Assembly: GCA_032622095.1 (NCBI GenBank)
Contig: CP136064.1
Coordinates: 37,066,426-37,130,425, forward strand
DNA: 64,000 nt
Direction of reading: 5' to 3'
From: Siphonodentalium dalli
Taxonomy: Eukaryota; Mollusca; Scaphopoda; Gadilida; Siphonodentaliidae
In this document: positions 41,101 through 55,800 of the stretch, one piece after another
Numbering within the stretch: position 1 is the first letter of the stretch
How the letters are laid out: each line of letters starts with the position of its first letter
Made by a program: the position numbers and the translations under genes
Notes under the pieces: model-generated
Seen by the model: only the letters and a program-made list of their open reading frames with translations
The model's database searches: none
What the model was told of the DNA's origin: nothing

Positions 41101-44100
41101 ATGAGTCCTGAAACAGGATATGAGTAGTATTATCATTGTGTGGCGATAAAGAGTCCAGAAACAGGAGAGGATGCGTATTATCAGTAATGTTGTGGCGATA
41201 ATGAGTCCTGAAACAGGAGAGGAGGCGTATTGTCAGTAATGGTGTGGCGATAATGAATCCTGAAACAGGAGAGGATGCGTATTATCAGTAATGGTGTGGC
41301 GACAATGAGTCCTGAAACAGGAGAGGATGCGTATTATCAGTAATGGTGTGGCGACAATGAGTCCTGAAACAGGGGAGGATGCGTATTATCAGTAATGGTG
41401 TGGCGACAATGAGTCCTGAAACAGGATATGAGTAGTATTATCATTGTGTGGCGATAATGAGTCCTGAAACAGGAGAGGATGCGTATTATCAATAATGTTG
41501 TGGCGACAATGAGTCCTGAAACAGGATATGAGTAGTATTATCATTGTGTGGCGATAAAGAGTCCTGAAACAGGAGATAATGCGTATTATCAGTAATGGTG
41601 TGGCGATAATGAGTCCTGAAACAGGAGAGGGTGCGTATTATCAGTAATGTTGTGGCGACAATGAGTCCTGAAACAGGATATGAGTAGTATTATCATTGTG
41701 TGGCGATAATGAGTCCTGAAACAGGAGAGGATGCGTATTATCAATAATGTTGTGGCGACAATGAGTCCTGAAACAGGATATGAGTAGTATTATCATTGTG
41801 TGGCGATAAAGAGTCCTGAAACAGGAGATGATGCGTATTATCAGTAATGGTGTGGCGATAATGAGTCCTGAAACAGGAGAGGATGCGTATTATCAGTAAT
41901 GTTGTGGCGACAATGAGTCCTGAAACAGGATATGAGTAGTATTATCATTGTGTGGCGATAATGAGTCCTGAAACAGGAGAGGATGCGTTTTATCAGTAAT
42001 GTTGTGGCGATAATGAGTCCTGAAACAGGAGAGGATGCGTATTATCAGTAATGGTGTGGCGATAATGAGTCCTGAAACAGGAGAGGAGGCGTATTATCAG
42101 CAATGGTGTGGCGATAATGAGTCCTGAAACAGGGGAGGATGCGTATTATCAGTAATGGTGTGGCGATAATGAGTCCTGAAACAGGAGAGGATGCGTATTA
42201 TCAGTAATGGTGTGGCGATAATGAGTCCTGACACAGGAGAGGATGCGTATTATCATTGTGTGGCGATAATGAATCCTGAAACAGGGGAGGATGCGTATTA
42301 TCGGTAATGGTGTGGCGATAATGAGTCCTGAAACAGGAGAGGAGGCGTATTATCAGTAATGGTGTGGCGATTATGAGTCCTGAAACAGGAGAGGATGCGT
42401 ATTATCAGTAACAATGTGGCGACAATGAGTCCTGAAACAGGATATGAGTAGTATTATCATTGTGTGGCGATAATGAGTCCTGAAACAGGGGAGGATGCGT
42501 ATTATCGGTAATGGTGTGGCGATAGTGAGTCCTGAAACAGGATATGAGTAGTATTATCATTGTGTGGCGATAATGAGTCCTGAAACAGGAGAGGATGCGT
42601 ATTATCAATAATGTTGTGGCGACAATGAGTCCTGAAACAGGATATGAGTAGTATTATCATTGTGTGGCGATAAAGAGTCCTGAAACAGGAGATGATGCGT
42701 ATTATCAGTAATGGTGTGGCGATAATGAGTCCTGAAACAGGAGAGGATGCGTATTATCAGTAATGTTGTGGCGACAATGAGTCCTGAAACAGGATATGAG
42801 TAGTATTATCATTGTGTGGCGATAATGAGTCCTGAAACAGGAGAGGATGCGTTTTATCAGTAATGTTGTGGCGATAATGAGTCCTGAAACAGGAGAGGAT
42901 GCGTATTATCAGTAATGGTGTGGCGATAATGAGTCCTGAAACAGGAGAGGAGGCGTATTATCAGCAATGGTGTGGCGATAATGAGTCCTGAAACGGGGGA
43001 GGATGCGTATTATCAGTAATGGTGTGGCGATAATGAGTCCTGAAACAGGAGAGGATGCGTATTATCAGTAATGGTGTGGCGATAATGAGTCCTGAAACAG
43101 GAGAGGATGCGTATTATCATTGTGTGGCGATAATGAATCCTGAAACAGGGGAGGATGCGTATTATCGGTAATGGTGTGGCGATAATGAGTCCTGAAACAG
43201 GAGAGGAGGCGTATTATCAGTAATGGTGTGGCGATTATGAGTCCTGAAACAGGAGAGGATGCGTATTATCAGTAACAATGTGGCGACAATGAGTCCTGAA
43301 ACAGGATATGAGTAGTATTATCATTGTGTGGCGATAATGAGTCCTGAAACAGGGGAGGATGCGTATTATCGGTAATGGTGTGGCGATAGTGTGTCCTGAA
43401 ACAGGAGAGGATGCGTATTATCAGTAATGGTGTGGCGACAATGAGTCCTGAAACAGGATATGAGTAGTATTATCATTGTGTGGCGATAATGAGTCCTGAA
43501 ACAGGGAAAATGCGTCTTATAAGTAATGTTGTGGCGACAATGAGTCCTGAAACAGGATATGAGTAGTATTATCAGTGTGTGGCGATAATGAGTCCTGAAA
43601 CAGGAGAGGATGCGTATTATCAGTAACGGTGTGGCGACAATGAGTCCTGAAACAGGATATGAGTAGTATTATCATTGTGTGGCGATAATGAGTCCTGAAA
43701 CAGGGGAGGATGCGTATTATCGGTAATGGTGTGGCGATAGTGAGTCCTGAAACAGGAGAAGATGCGTATTATCAGTAATGGTGTGGCGACAATGAGTCCT
43801 GAAACAGGATATGAGTAGTATTATCATTGTGTGGCGATAATGAGTCCTGAAACAGGGAAGATGCGTCTTATAAGTAATGTTGTGGCGACAATGAGTCCTG
43901 AAACAGGATATGAGTAGTATTATCAGTGTGTGGCGATAATGAGTCCTGAAACAGGATATGAGTCGTATTATCAGTAATGTTGTGGCGATAATGAGTCATG
44001 AAACAGGATATGAGTCGTATTATCAGTAATGGTGTGGCGATAATGAGTCCTGAAACAGGGAAGGATGCGTATTATCAGCAATGGTGTGGCGACAATGAGT

Positions 44101-44250
44101 CCTGAAACAGGATATGGGTAGTATTATCATTGTGTGGCGATAATGAGTCCTGAAACAGGAGAGGATGCGTATTATCAGTAATTTTGTGGCGATAATGAGT
44201 CCTGAAACAGGGGAGGATGCGTATTATCAGTAATGGTGTGGCGATAATGA
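35800..44250. repeat. Higher-order repeat, tandem 4,214-bp duplication
   Basis: Private variants repeat at 4,214 bp: TCAACAATGG at 35851 and 40065, and GATAGTGTGTCC at 39171 and 43385. The copies are nearly identical, so this duplication is younger than the 2,994-bp repeat it contains. Confidence 0.9.
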
Positions 44251-44379
44251 GTCCTGAAACAGGAGAGGAGGCGTATTATCAGTAATGGTGTGGCGATAAT
44301 GAGTCCTGAAACAGGATATGAGTCGTATTATCATTGTGTGGCGATAATGAGTCCTGAAACAGGAGAGGATGCGTATTAT

Positions 44380-47300
44380 CAGCAATGGTGTGGCGATAAT
44401 GAGTCCTGAAACAGGATATGAGTAGTATTATCAGTAATGTTGTGGCGACAATGAGTCCTGAAACAGGATATGAGTAGTATTATCATTGTGTGGCGATAAT
44501 GAGTCCTGAAACAGGAGAGGATGCGTATTATCAGTAATGTTGTGGCGATAATTACTCCTGACACAGGAGAGGATGCGTATTATCAGCAATGGTGTGGCGA
44601 CAATGAGTCCTGAAGCAGGATATGAGTAGTATTATCATTGTGTGGCGATAAAGAGTCCTGAAACAGGAGAGGATGCGTATTATCAGTAATGTTGTGGCGA
44701 TAATGAGTCCTGAAACAGGAGAGGAGGCGTATTATCAGTAATGGTGTGGCGATAATGAATCCTGAAACAGGAGAGGATGCGTATTATCAGTAATGGTGTG
44801 GCGACAATGAGTCCTGAAACAGGAGAGGATGCGTATTATCAGTAATGGTAATGCGTATTACCAGTAATGGTGTGGCGATAATGAGTCCTGAAACAGGAGA
44901 GGGTGCGTATTATCAGTAATGTTGTGGCGACAATGAGTCCTGAAACAGGATATGAGTAGTATTATCATTGTGTGGCGATAATGAGTCCTGAAACAGGAGA
45001 GGATGCGTATTATCAATAATGTTGTGGCGAAAATGAGTCCTGAAACAGGATATGAGTAGTATTATCATTGTGTGGCGATAAAGAGTCCTGAAACAGGAGA
45101 TGATGCGTATTATCAGTAATGGTGTGGCGATAATGAGTCCTGAAACAGGAGAGGATGCGTATTATCAGTAATGTTGTGGCGACAATGAGTCCTGAAACAG
45201 GATATGAGTAGTATTATCATTGTGTGGCGATAATGAGTTCTGAAACAGGAGAGGATGCGTATTATCAGTAATGTTGTGGCGATAATGAGTCCTGAAACAG
45301 GAGAGGATGCGTATTATCAGTAATGGTGTGGCGATAATGAGTCCTGAAACAGGAGAGGAGGCGTATTATCAGCAATGGTGTGGCGATAATGAGTCCTGAA
45401 ACAGGGGAGGATGCGTATTATCAGTAATGGTGTGGCGATAATGAGTCCTGAAACAGGAGAGGATGCGTATTATCAGTAATGGTGTGGCGATAATGAGTCC
45501 TGAAACAGGAGAGGATGCGTATTATCATTGTGTGGCGATAATGAATCATGAAACAGGGGAGGATGCGTATTATCGGTAATGGTGTGGCGATAATGAGTCC
45601 TGAAACAGGATTGGAGGCGTATTATCAGTAATGGTGTGGAGATTATGAGTCCTGAAACAGGAGAGGATGCGTATTATCAGTAATGGTGTGGCGACAATGA
45701 GTCCTGAAACAGGATATGAGTAGTATTATCATTGTGTGGCGATTATGAGTCCTGAAACAGGGGAGGATGCGTATTATCGGTTATGGTGTGGCGATAGTGA
45801 GTCCTGAAACAGGAGAGGATGCGTATTATCAGTAATGGTGTGGCGACAATGAGTCCTGAAACAGGATATGAGTAGTATTATCATTGTGTGGCGATAATGA
45901 GTCCTGAAACAGGGAAGATGCGTCTTATAAGTAATGTTGTGGCGACAATGAGTCCTGAAACAGGATATGAGTAGTATTATCATTGTGTGGCGATAATGAG
46001 TCCTGAAACAGGATATGAGTCGTATTATCAGTAATGTTGTGGCGATAATGAGTCATGAAACAGGATATGAGTCGTATTATCAGTAATGGTGTGGCGATAA
46101 TGACTCCTGAAACAGGGAAGGATGCGTATTATCAGCAATGGTGTGGCGACAATGCGTCCTGAAACAGGATATGAGTAGTATTATCATTGTGTGGCGATAA
46201 TGAGTCCTGAAACAGGAGAGGATGCGTATTATCAGTAATGTTGTGGCGATAATGAGTCCTGAAACAGGGGAGGATGCGTATTATCAGTAATGGTGTGGCG
46301 ATAATGAGTCCTGAAACAGGAGAGGAGGCGTATTATCAGTAATGGTGTGGCGATAATGAGTCATGAAACAGGATATGAGTCGTATTATCATTGTGTGGCG
46401 ATAATGAGTCCTGAAACAGGAGAGGATGCGTATTATCAGCAATAGTGTGGCGACAATGAGTCCTGAAACAGGAAATGAGTAGTATTATCATTGTGTGGCG
46501 ATAATGAGTCCTGAAACAGGGAGGATGCGTATTATCAGTAATGTTGTGGCGATAATGAGTCCTGAAACAGGATATGAGTAGTATTATCAGTAATGTTGTG
46601 GCGACAATGAGTCCTGAAACAGGATATGAGTAGTATTATCATTGTGTGGCGATAATGAGTCCTGAAACAGGAGAGGATGCGTATTATCAGTAATGGTGTG
46701 GCGATAATTAGTCCTGACACAGGAGAGGATGCGTATTATCAGCAATGGTGTGGCGACAATGAGTCCTGAAACAGGATATGAGTAGTATTATCATTGTGTG
46801 GCGATAAAGAGTCCTGAAACAGGAGAGGATTCGTATTATCAGTAATGTTGTGGCGATAATGAGTCCTGAAACAGGAGAGGAGGCGTATTATCAGTAATGG
46901 TGTGGCGATAATGAATCCTGAAACAGGAGAGGATGCGTATTATCAGTAATGGTGTGGCGACAATGAGTCCTGAAACAGGAGAGGATGCGTATTATCAGTA
47001 ATGGTGTGGCGACAATGAGTCCTGAAACAGGAGAGGATGCGTATTATCAGTAATGTTGTGGCGATAATGAGTCCTGAAACAGGAGAGGAGGCGTATTATC
47101 AGTAATGGTGTGGCGATAATGAATACTGAAACAGGAGAGGATGCGTATTATCAGTAATGGTGTGGCGACAATGAGTCCTGAAACAGGAGAGGATGCGTAT
47201 TATCAGTAATGGTAATGCGTATTACCAGTAATGGTGTGGCGATAATGAGTCCTGAAACAGGAGAGGGTGCGTATTATCAGTAATGTTGTGGCGATAATGA

Positions 47301-49110
47301 GTCCTGAAACAGGATATGAGTAGTATTATCATTGTGTGGCGATAATGAGTCCTGAAACAGGAGAGGATGCGTATTATCAATAATGTTGTGGCGACAATGA
47401 GTCCTGAAACAGGATATGAGTAGTATTATCATTGTGTGGCGATAAAGAGTCCTGAAACAGGAGATGATGCGTATTATCAGTAATGGTGTGGCGATAATGA
47501 GTCCTGCAACAGGAGAGGATGCGTATTATCAGTAATGTTGTAGCGACAATGAGTCCTGAAACAGGATATGAGTAGTATTATCATTGTGTGGCGATAATGA
47601 GTCCTGAAACAGGAGAGGATGCGTATTATCAGTAATGTTGTGGCGATAATGAGTCCTGAAACAGGAGAGGATGCGTATTATCAGTAATGGTGTGGCGATA
47701 ATGAGTCCTGAAACAGGAGAGGAGGCGTATTATCAGCAATGGTGTGGCGATAATGAGTCCTGAAACAGGGGAGGATGCGTATTATCAGTAATGGTGTGGC
47801 GATAATGAGTCCTGAAACAGGAGAGGATGCGTATTATCAGTAATGGTGTGGCGATAATGAGTCCTGAAACAGGAGAGGATGCGTATTATCATTGTGTGGC
47901 GATAATGAATCCTGAAACAGGGGAGGATGCGTATTATCGGTAATGGTGTGGCGATAATGAGTCCTGAAACAGGAGAGGAGGCGTATTATCAGTAATGGTG
48001 TGGCGATTATGAGTCCTGAAACAGGAGAGGATGCGTATTATCAGTAATGGTGTGGCGACAATGAGTCCTGAAACAGGATATGAGTAGTATTATCATTGTG
48101 TGGCGATAATGAGTCCTGAAACAGGGGAGGATGCGTATTATCGGTAATGGTGTGGCGATAGTGACTCCTGAAACAGGAGAGGATGCGTATTATCAGTAAT
48201 GGTGTGGCGACAATGAGTCCTGAAACAGGATATGAGTAGTATTATCATTGTGTGGCGATAATGAGTCCTGAAACAGGGAAGATGCGTCTTATAAGTAATG
48301 TTGTGGCGACAATGAGTCCTGAAACAGGATATGAGTAGTATTATCATTGTGTGGCGATAATGAGTCCTGAAACAGGATATGAGTCGTATTATCAGTAATG
48401 TTGTGGCGATAATGAGTCATGAAACAGGATATGAGTCGTATTATCAGTAATGGTGTGGCGATAATGACTCCTGAAACAGGGAAGGATGCGTATTATCAGC
48501 AATGGTGTGGCGACAATGAGTCCTGAAACAGGATATGAGTAGTATTATCATTGTGTGGCGATAATGAGTCCTGAAACAGGAGAGGATGCGTATTATCAGT
48601 AATGTTGTGGCGATAATGAGTCCTGAAACAGGGGAGGATGCGTATTATCAGTAATGGTGTGGCGATAATGAGTCCTGAAACAGGAGAGGAGGCGTATTAT
48701 CAGTAATGGTGTGGCGATAATGAGTCATGAAACAGGATATGAGTCGTATTATCATTGTGTAGCGATAATGAGTCCTGAAACAGGAGAGGATGCGTATTAT
48801 CAGCAATGGTGTGGCGACAATGAGTCCTGAAACAGGAAATGAGTAGTATTATCATTGTGTGGCGATAATGAGTCCTGAAACAGGAGAGGATGCGTATTAT
48901 CAGTAATGTTGTGTCGATAATGAGTCCTGAAACAGGATATGAGTAGTATTATCAGTAATGTTGTGGCGACAATGAGTCCTGAAACAGGATATGAGTAGTA
49001 TTATCATTGTGTGGCGATAATGAGTCCTGAAACAGGAGAGGATGCGTATTATCAGTAATGGTGTGGCGATAATTAGTCCTGACACAGGAGAGGATGCGTA
49101 TTATCAGCAA
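44380..49110. repeat. Higher-order repeat, about 2,364-bp duplication
   Basis: The unusual junction GGTAATGCGTATTACCAG, a monomer truncation, occurs near 44848 and 47212, 2,364 bp apart. Flanking variant order is the same in both copies. Confidence 0.85.
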
Positions 49111-49899
49111 TGGTGTGCCGACAATGAGTCCTGAAACAGGATATGAGTAGTATTATCATTGTGTGGCGATAAAGAGTCCTGAAACAGGAGAGGATTCGTA
49201 TTATCAGTAATGTTGTGGCGATAATGAGTCCTGAAACAGGAGAGGAGGCGTATTATCAGTAATGGTGTGGCGATAATGAATCCTGAAACAGGAGAGGATG
49301 CGTATTATCAGTAATGGTGTGGCGACAATGAGTCCTGAAACAGGAGAGGATGCGTATTATCAGTAATGGTGTGGCGACAATGAGTCCTGAAACAGGGGAG
49401 GATGCGTATTATCAGTAATGGTGTGGCGACAATGAGTCCTGAAACAGGATATGAGTAGTATTATCATTGTGTGGCGATAATGAGTCCTGAAACAGGAGAG
49501 GGTGCGTATTATCAGTAATGTTGTGGCGACAATGAGTCCTGAAACAGGATATGAGTAGTATTATCATTGTGTGGCGACAATGAGTCCTGAAACAGGATAG
49601 GATGCGTATTATCAATAATGTTGGGGCGACAATGATTCCTGAAACAGGATATGAGTAGTATTATCATTGTGTGGCGATAAAGAGTCCTGAAACAGGAGAT
49701 GATGCGTATTATCAGTAATGGTGTGGCGATAATGAGTCCTGAAACAGGAGAGGATGCGTATTATCAGTAATGTTGTGGCGATAATGAGTCATGAAACAGG
49801 ATATGAGTCGTATTATCAGTAATGGTGTGGCGATAATGAGTCCTGAAACAGGGAAGGATGCGTATTATCAGCAATGGTGTGGCGACAATGAGTCCTGAA

Positions 49900-52800
49900 A
49901 CAGGATATGAGTAGTATTATCATTGTGTGGCGATAATGAGTCCTGAAACAGGAGATGATGCGTATTATCAGTAATGGTGTGGCGATAATGAGTCCTGAAA
50001 CAGGAGAGGATGCGTATTATCAGTAATGTTGTGGGGACAATGAGTTCTGAAACAGGATATGAGTAGTATTATCATTGTGTGGCGATAATGAGTCCTGAAA
50101 CAGGAGAGGATGCGTATTATCAGTAATGGTGTGGCGATAATGAGTCCTGACACAGGAGAGGATGCGTATTATCAGCAATGGTGTGGCGACAATGAGTCCT
50201 GAAACAGGATATGAGTAGTATTATCATTGTGTGGCGATAAAGAGTCCTGAAACAGGAGAGGATGCGTATTATCAGTAATGTTGTGGCGATAATGAGTCCT
50301 GAACCAGGAGAGGAGGCGTATTATCAGTAATGGTGTGGCGATAATGAATCCTGAAACAGGAGAGGATGCGTATTATCAGTAATGGTGTGGCGACAATGAG
50401 TCCTGAAACAGGAGAGGATGCGTATTATCAGTAATGGTGTGGCGACAATGAGTCCTGACACAGGGGAGGATGCGTGTTATCAGTAATGGTGTGGCGACAA
50501 TGAGTCCTGAAACAGGATATGAGTAGTATTATCATTGTGTGGCGATAATGAGTCCTGAAACAGGAGAGGATGCGTATTATCAATAATGTTGTGGCGACAA
50601 TGAGTCCTGCAACAGGATATGAGTAGTATTATCATTGTGTGGCGATAAAGAGTCCTGAAACAGGAGATGATGCGTATTATCAGTAATGGTGTGGCGATAA
50701 TGAGTCCTGATACAGGAGAGGATACGTATTATCAGTAATGGTGTGGCGATAATGAGTCCTGAAACAGGAGAGGAGGCGTATTATCAGCAATGGTGTGGCG
50801 ATAATGAGTCCTGAAACAGGGGAGGATGCGTATTATCAGTAATGGTGTGGCCATAATGAGTCCTGAAACAGGAGAGGATGCGTATTATCAGTAATGGTGT
50901 GGCGATAATGAGTCCTGAAACAGGAGAGGATGCGTATTATCATTGTGTGGCGATAATGAGTCCTGAAACAGGGGAGGATGCGTATTATCGGTAATGGTGT
51001 GGCGATAATGAGTCCTGAAACAGGAGAGGAGGCGTATTATCAGTAATGGTGTGGCGATTATGAGTCCTGAAACAGGAGAGGATGCGTATTATCAGTAATG
51101 GTGTGGCGATAATGAGTCCTGAAACAGGATATGAGTCGTATTATCATTGTGTGGCGATAATGAGTCCTGAAACAGGGGAGGATGCGTATTATCGGTAATG
51201 GTGTGGCGATAATGAGTCCTGAAACAGGAGAGGATGCGTATTATCAGTAATGGTGTGGCGATAATGAGTCCTGAAACAGGATATGAGTAGTATTATCATT
51301 GTGTGGCGATAATGAGTCCTGAAACAGGGAAGATGCGTATTATAAGTAATGTTGTGGCGACAATGAGTCCTGAAACAGGATATGAGTAGTATTATCATAG
51401 TTTGGCGATAATGAGTCCTGAAACAGGATATGAGTCGTATTATCAGTAATGTTGTGGCGATAATGAGTCATGAAACAGGATATGAGTCGTATTATCAGTA
51501 ATGGTGTGGCGATAATGAGTCCTGAAACAGGGAAGGATGCGTATTATCAGCAATGGTGTGGCGACAATGAGTCCTGAAACAGGATATGAGTAGTATTATC
51601 ATTGTGTGGCGATAATGAGTCCTGAAACAGGAGAGGATGCGTATTATCAGTAATGTTGTGGCGATAATGAGTCCTGAAACAGGGGAGGATGCGTATTATC
51701 AGTAATGGTGTGGCGATAATGAGTCCTGAAGCAGGATATGAGTAGTATTATCAGTAATGTTGTGGCGACAATGAGTCCTGAAACAGGATATGAGTAGTAT
51801 TATCATTGTGTGGCGATAAAGAGTCCTGAAACAGGAGAGGATGCGTATTATCAGTAATGTTGTGGCGATAATGAGTCCTGAAACAGGATATGAGTAGTAT
51901 TATCATTGTGTGGCGATAATGAGTCCTGAAACAGGAGAGGATGCGTATTATCATTAATGTTTTGGCGATAATGAGTCCTGAAGCAGGATATGAGTAGTAT
52001 TATCAGTAATGTTGTGGCGACAATGAGTCCTGAAACAGGATATGAGTAGTATTATCATTGTGTGGCGATAAAGAGTCCTGAAACAGGAGAGGATGCGTAT
52101 TATCAGTAATGTTGTGGCGATAATGAGTCCTGAAACATGAGAGGAGGCGTATTATCAGTAATGGTGTGGCGATAATGAGTCCTGAAACTGGAGAGGATGC
52201 GTATTATCAGCAATGGTGTGGCGACAATGAGTCCTGAAACAGGATATGAGTAGTATTATCATTGTGTGGCGATAAAGAGTCCTGAAACAGGAGAGGATGC
52301 GTATTATCAGTAATGTTGTGGCGATAATGAGTCCTAAAACATGAGAGGAGGCGTATTATCAGTAATGGTGTGGCGATAATGAATCCTGAAACAGGAGAGG
52401 CTGCGTATTATCAGTAATGGTGTGGCGACAATGAGTCCTGAAACAGGAGAGGATGCGTATTATCAGTAATGGTGTGGCGACAATGAGTCCTGAAACAGGG
52501 GAGGATGCGTATTATCAGTAATGGTGTGGCGATAATGAGTCCTGAACAGGATACGAGTAGTATTATCATTGTGTGGCGATAATGAGTCCTGAAACAGGAG
52601 AGGATGCGTATTATCAATAATGTTGAGGCGACAATGAGTCCTGAAACAGGATATGAGTAGTATTATCATTGTGTGGCGATAAAGAGTCCTGAAACAGGGA
52701 AGATGCGTATTATAAGTAATGTTGTGGCGACAATGAGTCCTGAAACAGGATATGAGTAGTATTATCATAGTTTGGCGATAATGAGTCCTGAAACAGGATA

Positions 52801-55800
52801 TGAGTCGTATTATCAGTAATGTTGTGGCGATAATGAGTCATGAAACAGGATATGAGTCGTATTATCAGTAATGGTGTGGCGATAATGAGTCCTGAAACAG
52901 GGAAGGATGCGTATTATCAGCAATGGTGTGGCGACAATGAGTCCTGAAACAGGATATGAGTAGTATTATCATTGTGTGGCGATAATGAGTCCTGAAACAG
53001 GAGAGGATGCGTATTATCAGTAATGTTGTGGCGATAATGAGTCCTGAAACAGGGGAGGATGCGTATTATCAGTAATGGTGTGGCGATAATGAGTCCTGAA
53101 ACAGGATATGAGTAGTATTATCATTGTGTGGCGATAATGAGTCCTGAAACAGGGAAGATGCGTATTATAAGTAATGTTGTGGCGACAATGATTCCTGAAA
53201 CAGGATATGAGTAGTATTATCATAGTTTGGCGATAATGAGTCCTGAAACAGGATATGAGTCGTATTATCAGTAATGTTGTGGCGATAATGAGTCATGAAA
53301 CAGGATATGAGTCGTATTATCAGTAATGGTGTGGCGATAATGAGTCCTGAAACAGGGAAGGATGCGTATTATCAGCAATGGTGTGGCGACAATGAGTCCT
53401 GAAACAGGATATGAGTAGTATTATCATTGTGTGGCGATAATGAGTCCTGAAACAGGAGAGGATGCGTATTATCAGTAATGTTGTGGCGATAATGAGTCCT
53501 GAAACAGGAGAGGATGCGTATTATCAGTAATGGTGTGGCGATAATGAGTCCTGAAGCAGGATATGAGTAGTATTATCAGTAATGTTGTGGCGACAATGAG
53601 TCCTGAAACAGGATATGAGTAGTATTATCATTGTGTGGCGATAAAGAGTCCTGAAACAGGAGAGGATGCGTATTTTCAGTAATGTTGTGGCGATAATGAG
53701 TCCTGAAACAGGATATGAGTAGTATTATCATTGTGTGGCGATAATGAGTCCTGAAACAGGAGAGGATGCGTATTATCATTAATGTTTTGGCGATAATGAG
53801 TCCTGAAGCAGGATATGAGTAGTATTATCAGTAATGTTGTGGCGACAATGAGTCCTGAAACAGGATATGAGTAGTATTATCATTGTGTGGCGATAAAGAG
53901 TCCTGAAACAGGAGAGGATGCGTATTATCAGTAATGTTGTGGCGATAATGAGTCCTGAAACATGAGAGGAGGCGTATTATCAGTAATGGTGTGGCGATAA
54001 TGAGTCCTGAAACTGGAGAGGATGCGTATTATCAGCAATGGTGTGGCGACAATGAGTCCTGAAACAGGATATGAGTAGTATTATCATTGTGTGGCGATAA
54101 AGAGTCCTGAAACAGGAGAGGATGCGTATTATCAGTAATGTTGTGGCGATAATGAGTCCTAAAACATGAGAGGAGGCGTATTATCAGTAATGGTGTGGCG
54201 ATAATGAATCCTGAAACAGGAGAGGCTGCGTATTATCAGTAATGGTGTGGCGACAATGAGTCCTGAAACAGGAGAGGATGCGTATTATCAGTAATGGTGT
54301 GGCGACAATGAGTCCTGAAACAGGGGAGGATGCGTATTATCAGTAATGGTGTGGCGATAATGAGTCCTGAACAGGATACGAGTAGTATTATCATTGTGTG
54401 GCGATAATGAGTCCTGAAACAGGAGAGGATGCGTATTATCAATAATGTTGAGGCGACAATGAGTCCTGAAACAGGATATGAGTAGTATTATCATTGTGTG
54501 GCGATAAAGAGTCCTGAAACAGGAGATGATGCGTATTATCAGTAATGGTGTGGCGATAATGAGTCCTGAAACAGGAGAGGGTGCGTATTATCAGTAATGG
54601 TGTGGCGATAATGAGTCCTGAAACAGGAGAGGAGGCGTATTATCAGCAATGGTGTGGCGATAATGAGTCCTGAAACAGGGAAGGATGCGTATTATCCGTA
54701 ATGGTGTGGCGATAATGAGTCCTGAAACAGGAGAGGATGCGTATTATCAGTAATGGTGTGGCGATAATGAGTCCTGAAACAGGAGAGGATGCGTATTATC
54801 ATTGTGTGGCTATAATGAGTCCTGAAACAGGGGAGGATGCGTATTATCGGTAATGGTGTGGCGATAATGAGTCCTGAAACAGGAGAGGAGGCGTATTATC
54901 AGTAATGGTGTGGCGATAATGAGTCCTGAAACAGGAGAGAATGCGTATTATCAGTAATGGTGTGGCGATAATGAGTGCTGAAACAGGATATGAGTAGTAT
55001 TATCATTGTGTGGCGATAATGAGTCCTGAAACAGGGGAGGATGCGTATTATCGGTAATGTTGAGGCGATATGAGTCCTGAAACAGGAGAGGATGCGTATT
55101 ATCAGTAATGGTGTGGCGACAATGAGTCCTGAAACAGGATATGAGTAGTATTATCATTGTGTGGCGATAATGAGTCCTGAAACAGGGAAGATGCGTATTA
55201 TCAGTAATGTTGTGGCGACAATGAGTCCTGAAACAGGACATGAGTAGTATTATCATTGTGTGGCGATAATGAGTCCTGAAACAGGAGAGGATGCGTATTA
55301 TCAGTAATGTTGTGGCGATAATGAGTCCTGAAACAGGGGAGGATGCGTATTATCAGTAATGGTGTGGCGATAATGAGTCCTGAAACAGGGGAGGATGCGT
55401 ATTATCAGTAATGGTGTGGACAATGAGTCCTGAAACAGGATATGAGTAGTATTATCATTGTGTGGCGATAATGAGTCCTGAAACAGAGGAGGATGCGTAT
55501 TATCAGCAATGGTGTGGCGACAATGAGTCCTGAAACAGGATATGAGTAGTATTATCATTGTGTGGCGATAATGAGTCCTGAAACAGGAGAGGATGCGTAT
55601 TATCAGTAATGTTGTGGTGATAATGAGTCCTGAAACAGGGGAGGATGCGTATTATCAGCAATTGTGTGGCGATAATGAGTCCTTAAACAGGAGACGATGC
55701 GTATTATCAGTAATGATGTGGCGACAATGAGTCCTGAGACAGGCGAGGTTGCGTATTATCAGTAATGGTGTGGCGATAATGAGTCCTGAAACAGGAGAGG